A program made the position numbers and the translations under genes. 9,889 bases of DNA, taken from assembly GCA_964483805.1 (NCBI GenBank), contig CAZADH010000233.1, positions 1 to 9,889 on the forward strand, given 5' to 3'. Shown here piece by piece: positions 1 through 5,541 of this stretch. The stretch is from CAZADH01 sp964483805. Lineage in GTDB: Bacteria > Muiribacteriota > Ozemobacteria > Ozemobacterales > Ozemobacteraceae. Under the pieces are notes generated by a model, which worked only from the letters and a program-made list of their open reading frames with translations, was not told the origin of the DNA and did no database searches. Positions within the stretch are counted from its first letter, which is position 1; each line of letters starts with the position of its first letter.

Positions 1-435
1 GACCACGAGGTGCCCGCGCCGGTGGCGTCGGCCGGCGAGACCGTCGGGACCATCGGGACCGTCGGAGCCGGGGAGATTCGTTGGGTGTTTTCCTGGGCTT
101 TCCTGTTGGTCAACGTGCCGGTCGTTCTGGCGATTGGCGGATATCTGGCGGCGTTGGCGCGGTTGTTCTTCTTGTCTGATAGCAATTTTGTGTTCTTGCG
201 CGGCGATCTGGTGCGCGCCAATGCGGTGACGGTGACTGCCATACGGAATATTTACCTTCATCCGTGGGTGCTGTTTGGGTGGGCGGTGGCACTGAACGCC
301 CTCTATCTCTGGCCGGCAACGCGTCCGGTCCTGGCGACCTGCCGTCGCGTGACATTGGTCGCCCTCGCGGTTCCGGGGGTCCTGCTGTTCGGGGCCGGTC
401 TGCGCCTGGCGCTGTGGCTTGTTGGCTGGGCGTGA
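1..435 (+). CDS. Membrane protein, three predicted TM helices, 5'-truncated by the window edge
   Basis: I do not recognise the family. The frame is open to the left edge. The first possible start inside the window is GTG at position 10, but it has no room for a visible ribosome binding site, so the true start may lie upstream. Counting from that GTG (141 residues), residues 1-24 are Ala/Pro/Gly/Thr-rich and low in complexity, with a T-V-G/T-I-G/T-V-G repeat, like a linker joining an upstream soluble domain to a membrane part. Three hydrophobic segments follow at about 28-55, 84-102 and 113-139, and the protein ends four residues after a Leu/Trp-rich run. The loop at about 56-83 is mixed and moderately polar. 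There is no catalytic motif. The next gene starts 41 bp downstream on the same strand, so the two may be cotranscribed. That it is a real gene is likely; its function is unknown. Confidence 0.6.
   Translation, partial: DHEVPAPVASAGETVGTIGTVGAGEIRWVFSWAFLLVNVPVVLAIGGYLAALARLFFLSDSNFVFLRGDLVRANAVTVTAIRNIYLHPWVLFGWAVALNALYLWPATRPVLATCRRVTLVALAVPGVLLFGAGLRLALWLVGWA
39..65 (+). repeat. Three 9-bp tandem units within the membrane-protein gene
   Basis: Three consecutive 9-bp units, GACCGTCGG, GACCATCGG and GACCGTCGG, differ at one position only. They encode T-V-G, T-I-G and T-V-G in the low-complexity segment before the first membrane helix. The unit length is a multiple of three, so a change in copy number would keep the frame and alter only linker length. 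This is probably ordinary replication slippage in a tolerant linker. Confidence 0.6.
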
Positions 436-463
436 TATCATGGCGGTGGTGACCATCTCGAGT

Positions 464-470
464 GGAGGTG
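464..470 (+). promoter_or_regulatory. Strong Shine-Dalgarno (GGAGGTG) that sets the start at GTG 477
   Basis: GGAGGTG lies six bases before an in-frame GTG at 477, an ideal spacing. An upstream in-frame GTG at 462 overlaps this motif and has no ribosome binding site of its own, so it is a poorer start. The site sits in the 41 bp between the membrane-protein stop codon and the secreted-protein gene. The secreted protein can therefore be translated efficiently from its own site even if it is cotranscribed with the gene before it. Confidence 0.6.
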
Positions 471-476
471 TCTGAC

Positions 477-1361
477 GTGGGTGTCCAACCGGTCGTTCAT
501 GGTGGTGCTGCACCGAACTATCCCGGGGTCGAGTCGATCCGGCGGTTTCGCCGCTGGTTGGGGTTGCTTGGTCGGGTCACGGTTACCTTGCCCTTTTGCC
601 TGGCCTTGCTCTTGGTGGCGCCCCGATCGGCAAGTGCCCAAGCGACGCCGACGAGAGAACCTGCCCAGGTCACCGGGCAACTCAGTGCGCCGGTGCAGTC
701 CGGAACCGTCGCCGGCAACGAGCGGCCGTGTCGGGGCGAAGAGGTTGCCCCGACGATACCGCCACCCTGCGGCGGTGATATGCCGGCGCCGAGTGCACCG
801 CCCAGCACGGGCAACCGGATCAAGCAGGTGCAACCACTGACCAGTCCGCCGCCTCCGTGCAAGGGTGAGTCCGAACCGCCGCCGTGTGCCGGGGGCATCT
901 CGGCGCCGCCGGAGCCAACCCCCCCGTTGCCGCAGCCGTGTGCGGGCGTGATGATGCCGGATCCGACGACGCCGCCCATTGATTTGTCGACGCCGGTGGT
1001 GGCCAGCGGCGAAGTCCTGTTGACCGAGTTCGCGCGGTTGGCCCCCGATCGCCTCGGGCGACCGATCACCGTACGTGGAATCCTGGGGGCGGCCAAAAAG
1101 GCCGGTGTCGGTGGACCGCATACAGTGTATTACGTTTTCCTCAACGAACCGCTCGACGCGCGTGGCCTGTCTTTTGGTTGTCGGTTGCAGGGTCCCGTCG
1201 ACCCGGCGCTGCTCAATACGCCGGTCATCGTCGAGGGAACACTGGTCAACCTCGGCAGCATCGAGAACCTCGATCGCCTCTCACCGGCGCCCTACGGCGT
1301 CGAGGTGCGCGCGGTGCGCGCCGGCCCCACCGCACCAGTGCCGGGACCGTCCCCCCGCTGA
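477..1361 (+). CDS. Secreted Pro-rich protein with five P-C-x-G motifs and a C-terminal OB-like domain
   Basis: From GTG 477 the protein has 294 residues. A basic stretch (IRRFRRW, 21-27) is followed by a hydrophobic core at about 33-49 and a signal-peptidase-I-like A-S-A|Q site near residue 54, so export to the periplasm or beyond is likely. Residues 55-175 are rich in Pro, Thr, Ser and Gly, low in predicted structure, and contain cysteines at 85, 98, 128, 137 and 155, each inside P-C-x-G. Residues about 178-281 form a compact domain: a segment reading G-R-P-I-T-V-R-G-I-L, a strand-like V-Y-Y-V-F-L, a cysteine at 235, then V-I-V-E-G-T-L. This alternation resembles OB-fold domains, but the assignment is by pattern only. 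The tail is Pro-rich. The preceding Cys at 41 lacks a lipobox, so it is probably not a lipoprotein. I do not recognise the family. The cysteine motifs could bind metal or form disulfides, or may be just a repetitive linker. Confidence 0.75.
   Translation: MGVQPVVHGGAAPNYPGVESIRRFRRWLGLLGRVTVTLPFCLALLLVAPRSASAQATPTREPAQVTGQLSAPVQSGTVAGNERPCRGEEVAPTIPPPCGGDMPAPSAPPSTGNRIKQVQPLTSPPPPCKGESEPPPCAGGISAPPEPTPPLPQPCAGVMMPDPTTPPIDLSTPVVASGEVLLTEFARLAPDRLGRPITVRGILGAAKKAGVGGPHTVYYVFLNEPLDARGLSFGCRLQGPVDPALLNTPVIVEGTLVNLGSIENLDRLSPAPYGVEVRAVRAGPTAPVPGPSPR
726..947 (+). repeat. Protein-level P-C-x-G motif repeated five times
   Basis: Within the proline-rich region of the secreted protein, the tetrapeptides PCRG, PCGG, PCKG, PCAG and PCAG occur with the cysteines at residues 85, 98, 128, 137 and 155. 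Spacing between cysteines is 13, 30, 9 and 18 residues, so this is a recurring motif rather than a strict tandem array. The surrounding DNA varies too much for a recent slippage event; the repetition is conserved mainly at protein level. Confidence 0.55.
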
Positions 1362-1371
1362 ACCGCCCGCC

Positions 1372-2643
1372 TCACGATGCCGCCGGCACCGAGCGGGGCG
1401 TGGCGTGGCGCGGCAGGGTGGCGATCTGCGGGCCGAGCGCATGCAAACTCGCGCGCAGAGCGGCGGTGCCGAGCAGGCACAGCGTGCCGCAAATGCACAG
1501 GGTCAGCGGCGCCCCCAGGTGGTGGGCCACCGAACCGGCCAGCAGGCTGCCGATGGGAGCCGTGCCCATGAAACTCATCATGTAGAGGCTCATGACGCGG
1601 CCCCGTTTGTCGTCATCGACGAAGGCCTGCAACAGGGTGTTGCTCGAGGCCCACCCCAATACCATCATCGCGCCGCCGATCACCAACAGGACGATCGACA
1701 ACGGCAGCAGCCGTGACCAGGCGAAGACGACGAACACCGCGCCGAAGACCGTGAAACAACGGGGAATCAAGCGTTCGAGACCGTGCAAATCGCGGCGACT
1801 GGCCATGTAGAGCGCCCCGGCGAGCGCCCCGGCCCCGACGGCGCCCATCATCCAGCCCAACGTGCTCGGTCCGCCGGCAAAGATCTCTTTGGCAAAAACA
1901 GGAAGCAACACAACGTAGGGCGTTCCTGCCAGGCTGATCAGCGATAACTCGGCCAGGATCGTTCGTATTGACGATGTATTCCACGCATACGCATACCCCT
2001 CGCGGATGCCGTCGAGCACGTCGCCCCCTTTGCGCCGTCCCGGTCCGGTGGCATCGATGACGGTGAGGGCGATGACGATCGGCACGAAACTGCACGTATT
2101 GAGCAAGAAGCAGAGCCCTTCTCCGAGTTGATCGATGAGGATGCCGCCGATGGCCGGTCCGAGCAGGCGGGCAAGGTTGAACACCGTCGAGTTGAGCGCG
2201 ATGGCGTTGCCCAGATCGCGTTTGCGACTGATCAATTGCACTGCGAATGCGTGTCTCCCGGGCATATCGAAGGCATTGATCAGCCCTTGCAATACGCACA
2301 GCGACAAGAGCAACGGCAGGTTGATGTGGTGGGTGAGGGTCAGACCGGCAAGAATGGCCGCATGAATCAGGGCCATCACCTGCGTGGTCAGGAGGGCGCG
2401 GCGCAACTGCCAGCGGTCGAGATAGACGCCGGCAATGGGCATCATGAGGAACGCCGAGAACTGGGAGGCGAACTCACTCAAACCGAGGTAGAAGGCCGAG
2501 TCGGTGAGCCGGTAGACCAGCCAACTGGTGCCTATCCGCTGCATCCAGGTGCCGATCAGCGAGACGCTCTGGCCCATGAAGAACAGCCGATAGTTGCGTG
2601 AACGCAAGGCTCGGAAGGTGATGGCAAGACGCCGCAGTTTCAT
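1372..2643 (-). CDS. MFS transporter, MFS_3 / EntS-like exporter family
   Basis: A 423-residue integral membrane protein with about twelve hydrophobic helices (roughly 19-39, 48-72, 82-103, 107-124, 147-172, 176-197, 228-254, 261-282, 292-309, 313-333, 352-375 and 378-398), the usual MFS length and count. The start F-R-A-L-R-S-R-N-Y-R-L-F-F, the loop 2-3 motif D-R-W-Q-L-R-R (76-82) and the segment A-L-N-S-T-V-F-N-L-A-R-L-L-G-P-A-I-G-G (149-167) are characteristic of the MFS_3 branch that includes the enterobactin exporter EntS and many uncharacterised proton-driven efflux proteins. The inner-membrane location is secure; the substrate cannot be read from sequence. The start is the ATG at 2643; no clear Shine-Dalgarno precedes it. 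The gene is convergent with the secreted-protein gene (10 bp between stops) and divergent from the phosphatase operon, so it is its own transcription unit. The C-terminal 20 residues are a polar Pro/Ala/Arg tail. Confidence 0.92.
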   Translation of the reverse strand: MKLRRLAITFRALRSRNYRLFFMGQSVSLIGTWMQRIGTSWLVYRLTDSAFYLGLSEFASQFSAFLMMPIAGVYLDRWQLRRALLTTQVMALIHAAILAGLTLTHHINLPLLLSLCVLQGLINAFDMPGRHAFAVQLISRKRDLGNAIALNSTVFNLARLLGPAIGGILIDQLGEGLCFLLNTCSFVPIVIALTVIDATGPGRRKGGDVLDGIREGYAYAWNTSSIRTILAELSLISLAGTPYVVLLPVFAKEIFAGGPSTLGWMMGAVGAGALAGALYMASRRDLHGLERLIPRCFTVFGAVFVVFAWSRLLPLSIVLLVIGGAMMVLGWASSNTLLQAFVDDDKRGRVMSLYMMSFMGTAPIGSLLAGSVAHHLGAPLTLCICGTLCLLGTAALRASLHALGPQIATLPRHATPRSVPAAS

Positions 2644-2700
2644 GTGTGGTCAAGGTAGCAGATTCTCGCCACGATTGCAGTATTCGCCGGGTGGCTGCGG

Positions 2701-2706
2701 TAGAAT
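2701..2706 (+). promoter_or_regulatory. Candidate -10 box TAGAAT upstream of the phosphatase operon
   Basis: TAGAAT matches the sigma-70 -10 consensus at five of six positions and stands out in GC-rich DNA. It ends nine bases before the ATG at 2716, so transcription would begin only a few bases before that codon. No Shine-Dalgarno precedes the ATG, which fits a leaderless or nearly leaderless mRNA. The nearest -35-like hexamer, TTGCAG at 2675-2680, is 20 bases away, which is longer than usual and weakens the call. The 72 bp region also has to hold the promoter of the divergent MFS gene. Confidence 0.3.
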
Positions 2707-2715
2707 AGACGAATC

Positions 2716-5541
2716 ATGGCGTCGGCAACGGGAGCGGAGGCGGCTGGGGGGCGGTGGCTCTCACTCTGCTTCCTGTTCGTCGGTTTGCCGCTGATCGTGG
2801 CGGCACATCTGGTCGCCGCCACCTGGGTGGGGGACCTCGAGCGTCAGCATCGGGACCGCCTCGCCAGTCTCGAGCGGATCCTGCACATCGCCGAGGCGCA
2901 GTGTGACACTGCCGAAGCGCTCGAACGGGTGCTTGGGCGCGAAACCGATCGGGCATTGCGGCAACCGGTGGCCCGCCCCGCCATTCTCGCGCAGTTGCGC
3001 GAACGCTTCCCGCGGGCGCTCGAAATCGTGGCACTGGATGGGGAGGGACTGGTCCAGGCCACGTGCTCGGACGGCCGGCCGTCGCGGGTCTTGTGGCACC
3101 GGTTTTTCACCGCTTTCCGGCAATTGCACGCGGGTGACGGGGCATTGTGGCAGGCGGGAAGCAAGACGTGGTCTGCGTTGCTGGGACCGCTGGTGGGCGT
3201 CGAGTCTCCCGCCGGGGACCTGACGGCCCGGCTGCTGGCGGCCGGCCGCAATCCACAACGGGCTGACGTGTATCTGTCGAAGGTCGCGTCATCCGGCATG
3301 ATCGTGGTCTTCGTCCACCGCCAGCCGGAGTTCGGGACGCTGGGTATCTGCGACTGGGTCCGGCGGTCCGGGCCCCTCTTGGGCGATCTGCGATTCGTGG
3401 CCTGCGATCGCAGTCGGCCCGGGGCGCTGGCGGTGTCGCACCCCGAGGAATGGGCCCGCGACGGTGTGGCGACGGAGGCGATCCGGGTTCGCGCCTGGTT
3501 CTTCAATAATCCAGGTTTTTCGGTGGTCTGCAAAGAACGGTTGTGGGCCCATGCCGAGCCCCAAGGCCTCGTGCATCTCCTGGTCTGGTGTCCGGCACCG
3601 CCAGAGGCGTTGCCGGCAGCCCGACGCGGTGCGCTGGTCGGGGTCGTCACCGGGTTGTTCGCCCTCGCTCTCTTCGTCGTTCGCCGCTTGCAGGCATCGG
3701 GCTGGCTTGGCCGCGCCTCGCTGCGGCTCAAACTTTCGGGGCAGTTGTTGTTCGCGGTTGGGGTACCGTTGTTGTTGCTGGCTTTGTTGGCCGGGCAGGT
3801 GGCCTGGGGTTACCGGGAGCAGCGCGAGTTGCAGCTCCATGTTGCGCATGAACGGGCACTGCGGACGATCGACGCCGGGTTTCGCATGGCGCCTGTCCAA
3901 TTGCAGGTGCGGATTCGCGATGCGCTCAAGCGACCACCGCATCCGGGAGAGTCGCGGGTGGCGGCGGCCCGGCGGCGGTTGCTGCGATTGCGGACGAACC
4001 TGGGTGCCGAGGTCGAGATCATCGACACCCACGGGAGCATGCTGCTTCGGGTCGATCCGGTGTTGGTCTCGGTTCTCGACACCACGCGCTTCGTTCTCGT
4101 TGACAGTCTGCGGGCGGCAGGCGTCGCTGAAGCCAATCAGCACAGCGAGGGCGTGACGGGTGTATCACGTCGTATTGCTGGTCGCAGTTTCGGTAACTTG
4201 CAGGAGTATCCGCTGCCGAATGGGCGGCGCACGGTCATGCTCGAGCAGTTGCCCGGAGACCGTGTGGGTGCGCCGCTACTGGCGGCCATCGGCTGGAAAC
4301 CGGCGCGTCTGGCGGAACTGTTTCTCCGGCAGGGTTTGTCCGGGTGGCAACGTCAGTTTGGCGGTGCCGTGCTGACGGCGTGGCATCGCACCGATCCGCG
4401 CCAGCGTGTCCCCCGTCGGTCGCGGCTCGCGTCTGCATTTGCTCCCCTTTCCCGTTCGTTGACGACGCCGGGTGTGTGGGCCATGGGGCGGGACCCCGGG
4501 CCCGATCAGACATGGATCGTGACCGGCATGCGGGGTCTGCGCCTCGATGATTACGTGTTGATGGCCGCGTCGTCGGATCGCGAGATCACCCAGGAGATTG
4601 CCGCGGTTCGCGTAGCGGTCGGCCTGTTGTCTTTGGTGGCCGTCGCGATCAGCGTTCTTGTCGGTGGTGTGCTCGCACGCCAGTTCCTGCGGCCGTTGGC
4701 GGCACTCACCCATGGCGTCGATGCGCTCGAACGGCGCGATTTTTCGGTGCGTGTCGAGGTGTTGTCGCATGACGAGTTGGGCCGGTTGGCCGTGGCTTTC
4801 AATGCCGCCGTGGCCGGGCTGGGCGATCTCGATGTGGCGCGGGCGTTGCAGGAAGCTCTCTTGCCCGCCGCGGTGTTGCGGACCGACCGCGTCGAGGTGT
4901 TCGGGCGCTGTCGGCCCGCGGCCCAGGTGGGCGGCGATTTCTTCGATTATCGGATGACGCCGGGTGGCGACGTGGCCATTGCTTTCGGTGACGTGTCCGG
5001 ACATGGCATGGCACCTTCGCTGGTGGTGGCGATGGCCAAGGCGGTGTTCTGTCATCCGCACTCGCCGCTCACCGAGCCCGCTGCGCTGCTGGCCCGGATG
5101 AACCAGGTGTTTGCCGACGGGATCCGGCATCGGATGATGATGACCTTCGTGGCGGCAGTGATCGACCGATCGGCGCGATCCCTCGTGTTGAGCAAGGCCG
5201 GGCAGTGTGGGCCGCTATTGGTGCGTGCTGGTGTAGGCACCGAGCTGCGCGGGATGCCCGGCAAACCCCTGGGGGCCGGACGACCGAAGCCATACGAAGT
5301 ATTGACGGTGCCGCTGCAGCCGGGCGACCAACTCGTGTTTTATTCAGACGGCATGGTCGAGGCCGAGGACGAACGGGGCCGGCCTCTCGATTACGACTGG
5401 GTGGCTCGGGAGGTCCCCCCGGCATTGGGCGATGACGTGCAGCTCAGCGAGAGCGCGATTCGCCGCCGTCACGATGCGGCGGTGGCGGCGGGGCCGCAGG
5501 CCGATGACATCAGCATCGTCGTGGCCAGGATCAGCGCATGA
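2716..5541 (+). CDS. Receptor-type SpoIIE/PP2C serine phosphatase, first of a tandem pair
   Basis: A 941-residue membrane protein. A first helix (about 14-36) leads to extracytoplasmic region 1 (37-303). Helix 2 (304-322), a short basic cytoplasmic loop and helix 3 (341-361) lead to extracytoplasmic region 2 (362-629). Helix 4 (about 630-652) joins a HAMP domain (about 655-702; P660, D-E-L-G at 686-689). A linker with A-L-Q-E-A-L-L-P (710-717) precedes the SpoIIE-type phosphatase (about 720-940). Metal-site motifs are intact: GGDFFDY (739-745), GDVSGHG (758-764), YSDG (876-879) and ADDIS (929-933). The usual A-G-H-x-P-P-L reads A-G-Q-C-G-P-L (828-834). Family members remove phosphate from Ser/Thr of STAS anti-sigma antagonists; the substrate here is unknown. 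Both extracytoplasmic regions contain Cache/PAS-like stretches (about 102-120 and 430-447), assigned by pattern only. The ATG at 2716 is chosen because it includes helix 1; no Shine-Dalgarno is visible. It overlaps the next gene by 4 bp. Confidence 0.93.
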   Translation: MASATGAEAAGGRWLSLCFLFVGLPLIVAAHLVAATWVGDLERQHRDRLASLERILHIAEAQCDTAEALERVLGRETDRALRQPVARPAILAQLRERFPRALEIVALDGEGLVQATCSDGRPSRVLWHRFFTAFRQLHAGDGALWQAGSKTWSALLGPLVGVESPAGDLTARLLAAGRNPQRADVYLSKVASSGMIVVFVHRQPEFGTLGICDWVRRSGPLLGDLRFVACDRSRPGALAVSHPEEWARDGVATEAIRVRAWFFNNPGFSVVCKERLWAHAEPQGLVHLLVWCPAPPEALPAARRGALVGVVTGLFALALFVVRRLQASGWLGRASLRLKLSGQLLFAVGVPLLLLALLAGQVAWGYREQRELQLHVAHERALRTIDAGFRMAPVQLQVRIRDALKRPPHPGESRVAAARRRLLRLRTNLGAEVEIIDTHGSMLLRVDPVLVSVLDTTRFVLVDSLRAAGVAEANQHSEGVTGVSRRIAGRSFGNLQEYPLPNGRRTVMLEQLPGDRVGAPLLAAIGWKPARLAELFLRQGLSGWQRQFGGAVLTAWHRTDPRQRVPRRSRLASAFAPLSRSLTTPGVWAMGRDPGPDQTWIVTGMRGLRLDDYVLMAASSDREITQEIAAVRVAVGLLSLVAVAISVLVGGVLARQFLRPLAALTHGVDALERRDFSVRVEVLSHDELGRLAVAFNAAVAGLGDLDVARALQEALLPAAVLRTDRVEVFGRCRPAAQVGGDFFDYRMTPGGDVAIAFGDVSGHGMAPSLVVAMAKAVFCHPHSPLTEPAALLARMNQVFADGIRHRMMMTFVAAVIDRSARSLVLSKAGQCGPLLVRAGVGTELRGMPGKPLGAGRPKPYEVLTVPLQPGDQLVFYSDGMVEAEDERGRPLDYDWVAREVPPALGDDVQLSESAIRRRHDAAVAAGPQADDISIVVARISA
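5527..5541 (+). promoter_or_regulatory. Coupled stop/start junction (AGGA site and ATGA overlap)
   Basis: The stop codon of the first phosphatase (TGA, 5539-5541) overlaps the start of the second (ATG, 5538-5540) as ATGA. AGGA at 5527-5530, inside the first gene and seven bases before the ATG, is a plausible Shine-Dalgarno. This arrangement typically couples translation, so the two receptors would be made together in a fixed ratio. Confidence 0.7.

Noticed and set aside
462..476. GTG 462 as the start of the secreted protein
   Set aside because: It lies just before and within the GGAGGTG site that serves GTG 477 and has no Shine-Dalgarno of its own.
438..1121. 227-codon minus-strand frame opposite the secreted protein
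   Set aside because: The product is an Arg-rich low-complexity chain with no recognisable domain. The plus strand has a strong Shine-Dalgarno, a signal peptide and a structured C-terminus.
1338..1398. Possible bidirectional terminator between the convergent secreted-protein and MFS genes
   Set aside because: Only weak inverted repeats (GTGCCGG/CCGGCAC and CCCCGCT/AGCGGGG) with loops over 30 bases and no T-run; they lie partly inside both coding regions.
2844..4143. Two long minus-strand open frames opposite the first phosphatase
   Set aside because: Both are Arg/Ser/Gln-rich and without motifs, and the plus-strand frame there encodes a continuous receptor with membrane helices.
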